The translations under genes were made by a program, and so were the position numbers. The notes under the pieces are model-generated. The model was not told the origin of the DNA. It searched no databases and saw nothing but the letters and a program-made list of their open reading frames with translations. 64,000 nucleotides of DNA from Mycobacteroides chelonae (lineage in GTDB: Bacteria > Actinomycetota > Actinomycetes > Mycobacteriales > Mycobacteriaceae), in contig JACHLF010000010.1 in the NCBI GenBank assembly GCA_014204435.1, forward strand, positions 95,442-159,441, given 5' to 3'. Of the stretch, positions 1-8,603 are shown piece by piece; the first letter of the stretch is position 1, and each line of letters opens with the position of its first letter.

Positions 1-845
1 TCGGGCTGGTCTGGCTGACACTGCTCGGCTACCTGATCGCCAGCCAGGTGCCGATCTACCTCATGCGCTCCTCGGCGTTCACGGCACTGCTTCTCGCGCA
101 GACCTTGCGGTATCTACCGGATCTGGTGGTCGTCGCGACTCTGCTGGCCGCGGTGGGGCTCACCGCGGCGAACCGACCGAACAGCACATGCCTGGACAGT
201 TCCGCCCGGCGCACCGGGGCGGTGACGATGGCGCTGGCCTTGTTCGTGGGGAGCAGCCTGGTCTCGACCGCCGGCTATCTGCGCAGTTGGCGCAACAACC
301 CCGCCTCGCCGTACATCGCCAATGTCAAAGAATCGCTGGCGGCGGTAGCGGACGGGCCCGCGGTGCTCGACCAGGAAGTCGATCCCCTGGTGCTGCAAAA
401 CGTGGTGCGGCCGGAGAACCTGTTGAGCCACATGTTCGCGCTGGTCAGTCCTCGACCGGAAATTGGTTCCACCACAACGCAGTTACGCATGCTCGACCGC
501 TACGGACACCTATTGGACGCGCAGGTCACGTGGGTACGCGCCCTCACCGAGGGGCCGGTCACCGGCTGCGGCTACCTGGTCCAGTCCACACAGACCTTGC
601 CGCTCACCGGACCATTGCTCCCCGCGGACTGGATCGTCGAACTGAACTACCTGGCCAATACCGAGGGTGCGGTGTGGGCATCGTTCACCAACGGACCCAG
701 GGTCAAGGTGCCGGTGCGCCCCGGGCTCAACCGGGTATTCATCAGACTCCCAGGTTCCGGCAATTCGCTTACCCTGCAAACGATTACCCAGTCATTGTCG
801 CTGTGCATCGCCGTCGGGCCGGTCGGGGCGCTCGCGCCCCGGTAG
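1..845 (+). CDS. Integral membrane protein, C-terminal part (5' truncated by window)
   Basis: The reading frame is open from base 3, so the gene starts upstream of the window. About 280 residues are visible. The first part has hydrophobic stretches that read as three transmembrane helices, the last one around the segment ALALFVGSSLVSTAGYL. The remainder is a soluble C-terminal domain with two cysteines and no motif I recognise. It ends 10 bp before the next gene, which may be co-transcribed. It could be the tail of a multi-TM protein of the mycobacterial envelope glycosyltransferase type, but nothing visible proves this. Family is not assigned. Confidence 0.65.
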   Translation, partial: GLVWLTLLGYLIASQVPIYLMRSSAFTALLLAQTLRYLPDLVVVATLLAAVGLTAANRPNSTCLDSSARRTGAVTMALALFVGSSLVSTAGYLRSWRNNPASPYIANVKESLAAVADGPAVLDQEVDPLVLQNVVRPENLLSHMFALVSPRPEIGSTTTQLRMLDRYGHLLDAQVTWVRALTEGPVTGCGYLVQSTQTLPLTGPLLPADWIVELNYLANTEGAVWASFTNGPRVKVPVRPGLNRVFIRLPGSGNSLTLQTITQSLSLCIAVGPVGALAPR

Positions 846-855
846 ATTGGGCGCC

Positions 856-2499
856 ATGCTCGAAGAACTGGCCCTGGCCTGGACCGGTCGGCTTTCCGCA
901 CCCTTCCTGGAAAAACTGCTCGACCTGCCCGAACCCGTGACCGCCGAGGTGCAGGCCCGTCGAGGCATCAAGGTAAGGATGCCCGACGGCGTGCAGCTCG
1001 CGACCGATCACTTCCGGCCGCCCGGGCAAGATCCACTGCCCGCCGTCATCTTCCGTACGCCATACGGCAAACATGGCGCTATCAGCCAGATGTGGGCAAC
1101 ACTGTTGGCACGTCAAGGATTTCAAGTCGTTCTGCAGGACACGCGCGGCCAGTTCGGTTCCCAGGGGAAATTCGACGCTTTTCGACAAGAACGGGCCGAT
1201 GGCTTGGCCACAGCGGCCTGGGTCCGGGAGCAGCCCTGGTGTGATGGCACCCTGGCCACCGCAGGCCCGTCGTATCTCGGACACACTCAGTGGGCCGTGG
1301 CGCCCTACGTCGAGCCACCGCTGGCGGCCATGTGCCCGGCGATCACCACCAGCAATTTCACCGAACTCTTCTACCCGGGCGGGGCGTTCAATCTGCACAA
1401 CTTGCTGACTTGGTCCGCCTCGATCGGCTCACATGGCGGCTCCCGGATCAAACGTCTGCTGCGGACGAACGCCCTGGAGAAACAGGTGCGCCGCGCCATG
1501 GACCACCTGCCGCTGGGTAACGCCGATAACGTGGCCATAGGAAAACCAGAACCGTTCTGGCGCACCGTGACCGATCACACCAACGGTGACTACTGGGACG
1601 AGATCAACCACACCCCGGCACTCAACAAGCTGAGCACTCCGGTGAGCATGGTGACCGGGTGGTGGGACTTGCTCCTCGTCGGTCAACTACGCGACTACGA
1701 CGAGTTACAGAAGGCCGATTGCCCGCGGCGAATCACCATCGGCCCGTGGGACCACGTGAAGTCACTCAAAGCGGTAGTCTCCGACAGCTTCTCGTGGCTG
1801 GCTGCGCATCTTCGGGGCGACATCTCCTCGTCACATCGCGCCAAGGTGCGCGTCTACCTACAGAAGGCCGGCCAATGGCTCGACTTCGAGCACTGGCCAC
1901 CCAGGGAATCGATACCCACTCCAGTCTACCTACAGGCAGACCACGTGCTGGATTGGCAAGCACCGCAAGGTAATGACTCCAGCGACACGTTTGCCTACGA
2001 CCCGGCGGATCCCACGCCGGTAGTGGGCGGACCGCTGCTGGACACCAGGGCCGCCGGTCAGCGAGACAACTCGTCGACCGAGAAACGATCCGATGTCTTG
2101 GTTTACACCACCGCCGCGCTGACAAGCAATCTGGACCTCATCGGTCCCGTCTCGGCGTCTATCTACGCGACCACCGACAGCGGGCAGGGTGACGTATTTG
2201 TCAGGCTCTGCGATGTGGACCGAAAAGGTTTGTCTCGCAACGTTTCCGATGGAATCGTCAGACTGAACGGCGCGGCGGGCTCCCCGATCGAGGTCACCAT
2301 GCATCCCACCGGTTACCGCTTCGCGCGAGGGCACCGGCTGCGAATTCAGGTCAGTGGTGGCGCCTTCCCCAATCACGCCCGCAACACCGGCTCCGGCGAG
2401 CCGCTGGCGACCGCCAGCCGCATCGTCCCGATCCACTTCGAGGTTCATCACGACAAGGATCGACCTTCATCGGTCACACTCCCGGTCATGCGCACCTGA
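856..2499 (+). CDS. CocE/NonD family hydrolase (X-Pro dipeptidyl-peptidase S15 fold)
   Basis: Predicted serine hydrolase of about 547 residues for ester or amide substrates. The N-terminal alpha/beta-hydrolase domain has the nucleophile motif GPSYLG. The S15-type aspartate lies in GWWDLL and the histidine in IGPWDH. A beta-rich C-terminal domain (XPP_C type) follows and carries the usual RLCDVD and RGHRLRIQVSG segments. The ATG at 856 was chosen because the frame further upstream lies inside the preceding gene. The stop overlaps the start of the downstream lipoprotein by one base, which suggests translational coupling. The substrate cannot be read from the sequence. Confidence 0.88.
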   Translation: MLEELALAWTGRLSAPFLEKLLDLPEPVTAEVQARRGIKVRMPDGVQLATDHFRPPGQDPLPAVIFRTPYGKHGAISQMWATLLARQGFQVVLQDTRGQFGSQGKFDAFRQERADGLATAAWVREQPWCDGTLATAGPSYLGHTQWAVAPYVEPPLAAMCPAITTSNFTELFYPGGAFNLHNLLTWSASIGSHGGSRIKRLLRTNALEKQVRRAMDHLPLGNADNVAIGKPEPFWRTVTDHTNGDYWDEINHTPALNKLSTPVSMVTGWWDLLLVGQLRDYDELQKADCPRRITIGPWDHVKSLKAVVSDSFSWLAAHLRGDISSSHRAKVRVYLQKAGQWLDFEHWPPRESIPTPVYLQADHVLDWQAPQGNDSSDTFAYDPADPTPVVGGPLLDTRAAGQRDNSSTEKRSDVLVYTTAALTSNLDLIGPVSASIYATTDSGQGDVFVRLCDVDRKGLSRNVSDGIVRLNGAAGSPIEVTMHPTGYRFARGHRLRIQVSGGAFPNHARNTGSGEPLATASRIVPIHFEVHHDKDRPSSVTLPVMRT

Positions 2500-3062
2500 T
2501 GACCATGAAATACCTTGCTGTCCTGGTATTTACCGGCATTCTGCTGGCCGCGTGCGCAGGCTCCGGGCCCTCGGAGAGTCGGCCCACCCTCATCCACGTC
2601 GGTGGCACCGGCGGCGGTGCCGAAACCAAGGTGGTGACGGCAGAAGAAGGCAAACCCGGCGCACTCGGCCAGCAGGTACGCGATGGCGATCTCGCGTTTG
2701 TGGTCACCCGGGCGACCGACGCCGCCACCGTCGGCGATCCGGCGAACCCGGCCCTGCAGGCCACCGCCACCGGCACCTTCGTCGTCATACATCTCGAGGT
2801 TCTGAACCTGGGTCAGATAACGCACTCATTCCTCGGGGACGAACAAAAACTTCGCGATGCCACCGGCACGGAGTACCGGCCCGATGGCATGGCAAACATC
2901 TTGGCGCGCAACGCTGAACAACTTGAACCGGGCGCAGAGCTCGGACCCGGCGCACAAAAACGATCGGTGCTCGTCTACGACGTGCCGGCCGGGACGGTGC
3001 CCAAGGAGATCGACCTACACACCGACTACAAGTCCAAGGGCGCGAAGGTGCTGCTCGGCTAG
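2499..3062 (+). CDS. DUF4352-type lipoprotein
   Basis: A 187-residue exported protein with a short hydrophobic signal and a lipobox LLAAC (cysteine near residue 19), so it is probably lipid-anchored at the outer face of the membrane. The mature part matches the immunoglobulin-like DUF4352 pattern, with segments such as FVVIHLEVLNLG and a C-terminal LVYDVP strand. It starts at the overlap with the CocE hydrolase stop; a second ATG lies two codons later. It ends in a CTAG tetranucleotide shared with the stop of the convergent TetR gene. The pairing with a hydrolase suggests a shared envelope role, but this is inference. Confidence 0.8.
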   Translation: MTMKYLAVLVFTGILLAACAGSGPSESRPTLIHVGGTGGGAETKVVTAEEGKPGALGQQVRDGDLAFVVTRATDAATVGDPANPALQATATGTFVVIHLEVLNLGQITHSFLGDEQKLRDATGTEYRPDGMANILARNAEQLEPGAELGPGAQKRSVLVYDVPAGTVPKEIDLHTDYKSKGAKVLLG

Positions 3063-3619
3063 CGGCTGGGCGGAAACAGGGCGTACGCGATCTTCGAGGC
3101 GATCTGCTTCGGATCGGCGTCCTCGCGAGAATCCCTCAGCGCCCCAGTGGACCACAGTGAGACAAACCCGTGCACCAGGGACCACGCCGCGCGAGCGGCG
3201 GTGGTCTTATCGGCGGATGTCTGCTCGGGTGTGAGTGTCGCAATACCGGCGTCGAGAGCCGCAGCGGCGCGATCGCGCGCCTCGGTCAGCCGCGCGTCGG
3301 CGGAGTCCAGTAGCGCGGGTTCGAACATCACCGAGTAGTGGCCCGGGTTGACCAAGGCGAACTCGACGTAAGCCAGGGCCGAGGCGTGGAAGTCGGGACG
3401 GGCGCCGTCGAGGGCCTCGGCGAGTCGCGTGAATCCGTCGGCAGCCAGGGCCGTGAACAGTCCGCGCCGGTCACCGAAATGGTGGGCGGGCGCGGCATGC
3501 GATACGCCCGCCTCGCGCGCCAACTCCCGCAGCGACAATTCGGCGGCGCCACGGCGTGTCACCATATCGGCCGCACTGGCCAAGATGGCCGCCCGTAGAT
3601 CGCCGTGGTGGTACGACAT
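3059..3619 (-). CDS. TetR/AcrR family transcriptional regulator
   Basis: About 186 residues. The N-terminal helix-turn-helix is clear: SLRELAREAGVSHAAPAHHF is followed by a GDRRGLFTAL segment, as in TetR proteins. The C-terminal half is helical and would bind an unknown ligand. The start at MSYHHGD was preferred over an ATG six codons upstream because MSYHHGDL is typical of this subfamily. It is divergent from the DoxX-like gene at 3701, with near-palindromic sequences between them. The stop shares CTAG with the lipoprotein stop. Confidence 0.85.
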   Translation of the reverse strand: MSYHHGDLRAAILASAADMVTRRGAAELSLRELAREAGVSHAAPAHHFGDRRGLFTALAADGFTRLAEALDGARPDFHASALAYVEFALVNPGHYSVMFEPALLDSADARLTEARDRAAAALDAGIATLTPEQTSADKTTAARAAWSLVHGFVSLWSTGALRDSREDADPKQIASKIAYALFPPSR

Positions 3620-3640
3620 GACACCAGCATAACCCATATC

Positions 3641-3686
3641 TTGACAGTGACTAGTTCGTGAGTATTGTCAAACTAGTCATTGACAA
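3641..3686. promoter_or_regulatory. Candidate TetR operator pair in the tetR/doxX divergent region
   Basis: TGACTAGTT at 3648-3656 is an exact inverted repeat of AACTAGTCA at 3671-3679. The flanks extend the symmetry imperfectly to TTGACA at 3641 and TTGACAA ending at 3686. A second symmetrical unit, TTGTCAA-N8-TTGACAA, occupies 3665-3686. The sites lie between the tetR start (3619) and the doxX start (3701), where an autorepressor would bind. Confidence 0.55.
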
Positions 3687-3700
3687 GATTGGAGATGGTC

Positions 3701-4135
3701 ATGGCTCCGTCAATCGCCTTGGCCGTGGGGACCCTGCTGGCCCGACTGACCGGTGCGCTGGGATTCGCGCCCGTCGATTCGCGGCCGGCCGCGGCAGCGG
3801 TCGGCCTCGCCGCGATGTTCACGTTGACCGGCGTCGCACACTTCGTCCCGACGATGCGTGACGCGATGATCGCCATCGTCCCGCCGCAGATTCCGGCACC
3901 CGACTTCCTGGTGGCACTGACGGGGGTGCTCGAGCTGCTCGGCGCGGTCGGCGTCTTGGTTCCTGCCACCAGGGTGCCCGCGGCCGCATGCCTGGGGGTA
4001 CTGCTGGTGGCGGTGTTCCCGGCCAACGTGTACGCCGCGAGCCAGCGGTCCAACCCGCTGTGCACACCGCTGGGCTGGCGCACCGCCGAACAGCTGCTGT
4101 TTCTGGCGGCGACCGGGGTCGTCGTCTGGGGCTAG
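3701..4135 (+). CDS. DoxX family membrane protein
   Basis: About 144 residues with four hydrophobic segments, matching small DoxX-like membrane proteins. Family cues are GVAHFVP in the second segment and GVLELLGAVGVL in the third. The ATG at 3701 has GGAG six bases upstream (3691-3694) and is preferred over ATG 3695 or TTG 3680. It is divergent from a tetR gene and probably controlled by it. The stop shares a CTAG tetranucleotide with the convergent CPBP protease gene. Some DoxX-like proteins act in thiol or oxidative stress; no specific role is visible here. Confidence 0.78.
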   Translation: MAPSIALAVGTLLARLTGALGFAPVDSRPAAAAVGLAAMFTLTGVAHFVPTMRDAMIAIVPPQIPAPDFLVALTGVLELLGAVGVLVPATRVPAAACLGVLLVAVFPANVYAASQRSNPLCTPLGWRTAEQLLFLAATGVVVWG

Positions 4136-4878
4136 ATCAGGTGCCAGACCAGAACCGCGGCCAGCACTCCCATGCCGTTGAGCGACCAATGCAGGGCGAT
4201 AGGAGCCAAGAGGCTGCCACTGCGGCGGCGCAGCCAGGTGAAGACAAACCCCGCGATGGCCGTGGCCACCACCGCACCCACGACTCCGGCGATCTGCGCC
4301 CACAGACCCACACCCAGCAGCCTCGTCAGGCCGACGTTGCCGGTCGTGAGGCCCAGTGAGGTCGCGATATGCCAGAAGCCGAACAGCAGCGAACCGGCCG
4401 CTGCGACACCCCGGAAGCCCCAGGCCCGAGCCATCGTCCCGTGCAGAACTCCACGGAAGGCCAGCTCCTCGGGGATCACCGTCTGCAGCGGGATCAGTAC
4501 GAATGAGGCGAGCAGCGCACCCGAAACCGTTGTCGCGTAACTGCTGTTGAGGAACATGGGTCGGGTGATCGGCAGCAACAGTCCGATGCCGATCACCGCA
4601 CCGACGATCACCACCGCGACGGCGGCGTACTTGGCACCGGAACGCCAGTGGTCGCGCCCCAAACCCAGCTCGGCCCAGGAATGACCGCGATAACGAATCA
4701 GTGCAAGCAGACCGATCGCGGCCACCGGGACCACGACGAAATTGGCCCACGGCGTAGTGAAGTGGGCGACCAGATTGGTGACCACGAGTACGGCGACCAC
4801 GACGGCGATGTCGATGTACGTGCGCACATCCCGCAATCCATGCAAGGGCGCAGCGGCGGCCGAGGTCTGAGTAGGCAT
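4132..4878 (-). CDS. CPBP family intramembrane metalloprotease
   Basis: A polytopic protein of about 248 residues. The CPBP (Abi, Rce1-like) signature is present in order: PEELAFRG (EExxxR motif), a histidine in FWHIATS, and HWSLNGMG near the C-terminus. These supply the glutamates and histidines expected for an intramembrane glutamate-type protease. Bacterial members handle small peptides, and some act in bacteriocin immunity. The start at MPTQTS was chosen because the longer upstream frame is not hydrophobic and runs into the promoter region of the next divergent gene. It converges on the DoxX gene. Confidence 0.85.
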   Translation of the reverse strand: MPTQTSAAAAPLHGLRDVRTYIDIAVVVAVLVVTNLVAHFTTPWANFVVVPVAAIGLLALIRYRGHSWAELGLGRDHWRSGAKYAAVAVVIVGAVIGIGLLLPITRPMFLNSSYATTVSGALLASFVLIPLQTVIPEELAFRGVLHGTMARAWGFRGVAAAGSLLFGFWHIATSLGLTTGNVGLTRLLGVGLWAQIAGVVGAVVATAIAGFVFTWLRRRSGSLLAPIALHWSLNGMGVLAAVLVWHLI

Positions 4879-5044
4879 CCGGTCCAGAATACCGGCGGTC
4901 CCGTCGGCCCAGGTCAGAGTGTGATCCAGTCGTACCAGCCGAGCAACGGCACACCTGGGGCGTTTCCCCTGTGCCCCACTGTGGCCGTGCCCACAGCGGC
5001 GCGCTAGCCGGAACAGGATAGACCTTCCCGTAAGTTCTGGAATC

Positions 5045-5737
5045 GTGCTCACCCTGTTGCTGGCGTTCGCGGGATTTGCCTGCCTGGACGCCCTCAACGT
5101 GCTCAACATCGGCATCGCCACCACAATCGTCTACGTGACCCGGCTCGAACGCCGCTCGGCATTTCCCGGCGGCCTGAGCTTTGTCACCGGACTGTTTGTG
5201 GCGCTGTTCACGTTTGGACTGGCGACCGTGCTCGGGGTGCGCTCACTCACCGATGTCGCCGGCGGCGCGGATATCACCCCGTCCACCCGGTACTGGGCCC
5301 AACTGGTCATCGGCATCCTGCTGATCGCGGTAGCGGCGCTGACCTGGTTCACCGAACCGGTGACCCCGCCGTGGATTCGCACCATCGCGCGGCGCCATCC
5401 GTGGATTCTCGCGCTGGTCGGCCTGGCACTGGGACTGGTGGAGGCCCCTACCTCGGTGCCGTATCTGAGCGCGCTGGCGATGCTCGCCTCCCGTCACCCG
5501 CTGCCGTCGATGTGGCCGCTGCTGTTGGTCGGCTACTGCACGATCGCGATACTACCCAGCCTGCTGATTCTCGTGCTCTCCACGCGCCGTTCTCCGCGCG
5601 CGCGGAGAGTGCAACGCGGGCTGGTCCGGACGGTGACGCGACACGGTCCCACCGCAATTCGGGTGATTTTCCTGTGCCTAGGGGTCGTCCTCATCGTCAG
5701 TGCACTGGTGCATCACAGTGCACTCGGCCTTGCCTGA
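5045..5737 (+). CDS. GAP-family (Sap-like) integral membrane protein
   Basis: A 230-residue protein with six hydrophobic segments and a GTG start. It resembles the GAP/Sap family of mycobacterial membrane proteins implicated in glycopeptidolipid or sulfolipid export: an N-terminal LDALNVLNIGIATTIVY segment, a central ALGLVEAPTSVPYLSALAML segment, and a basic cytoplasmic loop rich in arginine. This assignment rests on overall pattern rather than on a catalytic motif. It stands alone, divergent from the CPBP gene. LysE-type exporters are the closest alternative. Confidence 0.65.
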   Translation: MLTLLLAFAGFACLDALNVLNIGIATTIVYVTRLERRSAFPGGLSFVTGLFVALFTFGLATVLGVRSLTDVAGGADITPSTRYWAQLVIGILLIAVAALTWFTEPVTPPWIRTIARRHPWILALVGLALGLVEAPTSVPYLSALAMLASRHPLPSMWPLLLVGYCTIAILPSLLILVLSTRRSPRARRVQRGLVRTVTRHGPTAIRVIFLCLGVVLIVSALVHHSALGLA

Positions 5738-5856
5738 GCAGCGACGGCGCCTCAAAAAATTCGACTGACCATCCGCTGTGCCCAACCCCACGATGAGCAC
5801 AGCGTTTGACCAGCCGACGCGTTCGGCATTGGTTAGCCGGACGAACACCCGGGACA

Positions 5857-5905
5857 TTACTGTCAGTAAATAGAGCTTGTCAATTACTTATCCTTTCGAT
5901 ACGTT
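5857..5905 (+). promoter_or_regulatory. Candidate operator and promoter of the XRE gene
   Basis: A short palindrome TTACTG-T-CAGTAA lies at 5857-5869. It is followed by TTGTCA at 5877-5882 and TACGTT at 5900-5905 with a 17-base spacer, resembling a housekeeping promoter. This would leave a leader of about 90 bases before the GTG at 5998. No other gene is visible in 5738-5997. Confidence 0.4.
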
Positions 5906-5997
5906 GCATTGGCTCAGACACACACAGACCTACGGTGAACAGCACAGCATCTACGTGTATCGTTGGGCAGCAGATCGACAGCATGTAAGGGGGTTCC

Positions 5998-6420
5998 GTG
6001 CCGGACTTTGCACAACGGTTGAGCCATTTGTTTGCCACCGTGCATCCGGCCGGGCGCGGCCCCTACACCCTGAACGAGGTAGTGGCAGCACTCGGCGATC
6101 ACGGCGTCGAGGTGTCATCGCCCTATCTGTCGCTCTTACGTAAGGGCGAACGATCCAACCCCGCCCCGGAGATCGTCACCGCGCTCGCGGAGTTCTTTCA
6201 GGTCAGCCCCGCCTACTTCTACGACTCTGATTACGCGGCGTCCGTGAATCGCGATCTGGATTGGCTTGTCCAGCTGCGTGATTCAAAGGTGCGCGAAATC
6301 GCGCAACGAAGCTACGCGCTATCCGAGAACAGTCGACAGGCGATCGCCGACATGGTCGATCACTTGCGCAAGGTCGAGGGCATCCCCGACAAGGAGGCCG
6401 GGGCCTCTAAGCCGTTTTGA
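5998..6420 (+). CDS. XRE-family helix-turn-helix regulator
   Basis: A 140-residue DNA-binding protein with a GTG start and a GGGGG run about ten bases upstream. A helix-turn-helix is seen at about residues 20-60, with recognition region SSPYLSLLRKGERSNP. EIVTALAEFFQVSPAYFYD then follows, as in XRE and EspR-like regulators. The C-terminal helix may dimerise. It faces the IrrE/DUF6545 operon tail to tail, and the last 61 bases are antisense to the 3' end of that operon's final gene. XRE plus IrrE pairs are often stress or immunity switches in which the peptidase cleaves the repressor. Confidence 0.85.
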   Translation: MPDFAQRLSHLFATVHPAGRGPYTLNEVVAALGDHGVEVSSPYLSLLRKGERSNPAPEIVTALAEFFQVSPAYFYDSDYAASVNRDLDWLVQLRDSKVREIAQRSYALSENSRQAIADMVDHLRKVEGIPDKEAGASKPF

Positions 6421-7514
6421 CGTTCCCGATAGACGTCCGCGATCGCAAGCACCCACGTTTCGTCATCCATGCCGCCGGGGGCGTGCAGCCATTCCGCACT
6501 GAATCCCGGAACTTCTTGTCCGATAAGCCAATCAGTCACCGAATCGGCACGTTCTGCTTCATCCGAAGGAATCTCCGCATCGGTACTCAACGGCAAGCCG
6601 CGCGTCTGCGCCAACAGCGTGAGGCCGTCCTGAATGTGAGTGCTCCACTCAAACACCAAGTCAGGCAATCTCGCCGCAGGAGCAATCGGCGGAGCAAGAC
6701 CCGGAAACCGAGCCCTCAGTGTGTCACGGAGCGGCCTGAGCGTCCGTACCGCTCGTCGCGCCCGAAAATACAGCGACACGGGCGGATAGAGGAACCCCAC
6801 AATCACGAGCGCCGTCACCCCGCATGCCGGCACTGTGAGCAGCCACGGCCCAACGCGGTTTCCTGTTACTAAGCCACCACGAGCAAGCGGCGCCCAGATA
6901 CCTACGAAGACCAGTACCGCGAGCTCCACCGCCGATCCGGCGGACAGCACCCCCAGCCCAATACCCGTCGGCGTCCGGTTCGCGTTCCGAGCCCCTATCC
7001 ATATCAATTGCACAAGCACCACAGCGACGTAGGTGCTGCTCGTCACCGAGGCTACGACCAAGCCCGTATCACTGCCCTCCATCAATACGTTGGTGAACTG
7101 ATAAGCGTCCTCCAACATCAGAGACTTATCACTGAAGGCCGTGGCGATGGCCACCACGACAAGCACACAGGTCGCGGTCGCAGCAACGACCCACATATCA
7201 CGACGAATCCGCACGGACGTCGCACGGCGGCTGATACCCAGGATGAATGCCTGCAGACAAGCGGCAAGGGTGACGGCCCCAAATCCACCCGCACTGGCCG
7301 CCCGCAACCACGTCGGCAGGACCGACCAGACCGCGTCGGTGAACGCCAACAACCAGAACCACAGCAATACACCAAAACCGGTCACGGCCTTAGCCGGCAG
7401 CGACGAAGGATACCGCCATACACGCCAGATCCGGTATAGCAGAACGGGAACCAGGCATAACAGCGCGGCGATTCGCACGCTCTGCATGCCTTGCCATTCC
7501 GAGTCCGTGATCAC
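6360..7514 (-). CDS. Seven-TM DUF6545/MAB_1171c-type membrane protein (intact copy)
   Basis: About 384 residues. Seven hydrophobic segments are visible, the first beginning VRIAALLCLVPVLLY and the last ending VGFLYPPVSLYF. A hydrophilic C-terminal domain of about 130 residues follows (RPLRDTLRARFPGL, then DGLTLLAQTRGLPL). This plan matches DUF6545 proteins, which in actinobacteria often sit beside XRE and ImmA/IrrE genes; their biochemical role is not known to me. The GTG start at 7514 overlaps the stop of the upstream decayed copy (GTGA), so it was probably translated by coupling. The 3' end overlaps the XRE gene by 61 bp in antisense. Confidence 0.75.
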   Translation of the reverse strand: MITDSEWQGMQSVRIAALLCLVPVLLYRIWRVWRYPSSLPAKAVTGFGVLLWFWLLAFTDAVWSVLPTWLRAASAGGFGAVTLAACLQAFILGISRRATSVRIRRDMWVVAATATCVLVVVAIATAFSDKSLMLEDAYQFTNVLMEGSDTGLVVASVTSSTYVAVVLVQLIWIGARNANRTPTGIGLGVLSAGSAVELAVLVFVGIWAPLARGGLVTGNRVGPWLLTVPACGVTALVIVGFLYPPVSLYFRARRAVRTLRPLRDTLRARFPGLAPPIAPAARLPDLVFEWSTHIQDGLTLLAQTRGLPLSTDAEIPSDEAERADSVTDWLIGQEVPGFSAEWLHAPGGMDDETWVLAIADVYRERQNGLEAPASLSGMPSTLRK

Positions 7515-8603
7515 GCAGCGCTGCCCTCCGAAACCCTCGACCGGCCACCACGCCGGTAGGCATCGGCTATGGCGAACACCCACACATTGTCACTCACGCC
7601 GGGTGGCGCCTGGAGCCATCCCGTGCTGAATCCGGGCACTGAGTCACCGGACAGCCAATCACTAATAGCTGCAATACGATCCGGCATATGGATCGGAACC
7701 TGCACGCTGGCATAAAACGGAACATGTCGGCGCTGCGCCAGCAGCGTGAGACCATCCTGAGCATCCGTTACCCATTCATATACCAATTCCGACAACATGA
7801 TTTGCGATTTCATCGACGGTCGCAGTCTCGGGAACATTCCAGTCAGCCTGTCGTGAATCGGCGCAATCCGCCGAAGATCTCGGTGCGCCTCAATCCGTAG
7901 CATCACCGGGGACCAGAGAAGGTCTGCGGCCACAGCCCGGCAGGACGCGCCATCAGCCCCTCACCGCGGCTCAACGGACGCCAGATTCCACCGCTGACGA
8001 TCGCCACAAACTCGAATGCCGATGCGGCAGCAAGCAAACCCAACCCTGCACCGACCGGTGTTCGATCGGCGTGTCTCCACCCGACCCACGCAAGCTGGAC
8101 AAGCACCACAGCTGCGAACGCATTACTCAACACCGCAGCCAGGATGGCCCAGGAATCGCCGCCGCCCACCAGTGCGTTGGTCACCGTATACAGGTGGTCC
8201 GCGGTGACAAGCACCGAGCTACGACTCGCCGTCGACGCAACCGCGACGAGAACGCCGGCAGTAACCACAAGTGAGATTCGTGCGCCACGGAGAATCTGCG
8301 CCGGAGATGCTTCGCCGGCTAAAGCCGGTGGCGAAAAATCCGCAGACATCCCGTCATCGTCATTATCGCCCAACCACCCATGCTGACGGCATGCATGCCC
8401 GGCGGCATGGCCGCCCATACCCGGTCGGTGAACGCCAGCATCCATATCCACACCAGCAGGCCAAAACCCGTGGCGGCCACTGCCGAAAGCCGATGTCGGG
8501 TAGCGCCAGATGCGCCAAACTCGGTACAACAGAATCGGCAGAAAGCCCAGCAGAACCGTGACGCGCACGATCTGCATGTACTCCCACGCTGACCGGTGAT
8601 CAC
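7511..8603 (-). pseudogene. Decayed second copy of the DUF6545-type membrane protein
   Basis: A paralogue of the downstream gene broken into frames. YMQIVRVTVLLGFLPILLYR and WRIWRYPTSA lie in one frame. The next TM segment (LVWIWMLAFTDRVWAAM) is in another frame, with the shift near 8485. The first frame resumes near 8330 and runs to VGAGLGLLAAASAFEF. Around 7915 the segment equivalent to the last TM helix (about 18 residues) is missing, and the rest (EAHRDLRRIAPIHDRL to SEGSAA) is in a third frame. One base also appears to be lost just after the GTG at 8603. Lesions were inferred by alignment to the intact copy. Confidence 0.75.

Noticed and set aside
3710..4954. 414-residue minus-strand frame across doxX and the CPBP gene
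   Set aside because: Out of frame with both recognised proteins and rich in Arg/Gly, typical of a shadow.
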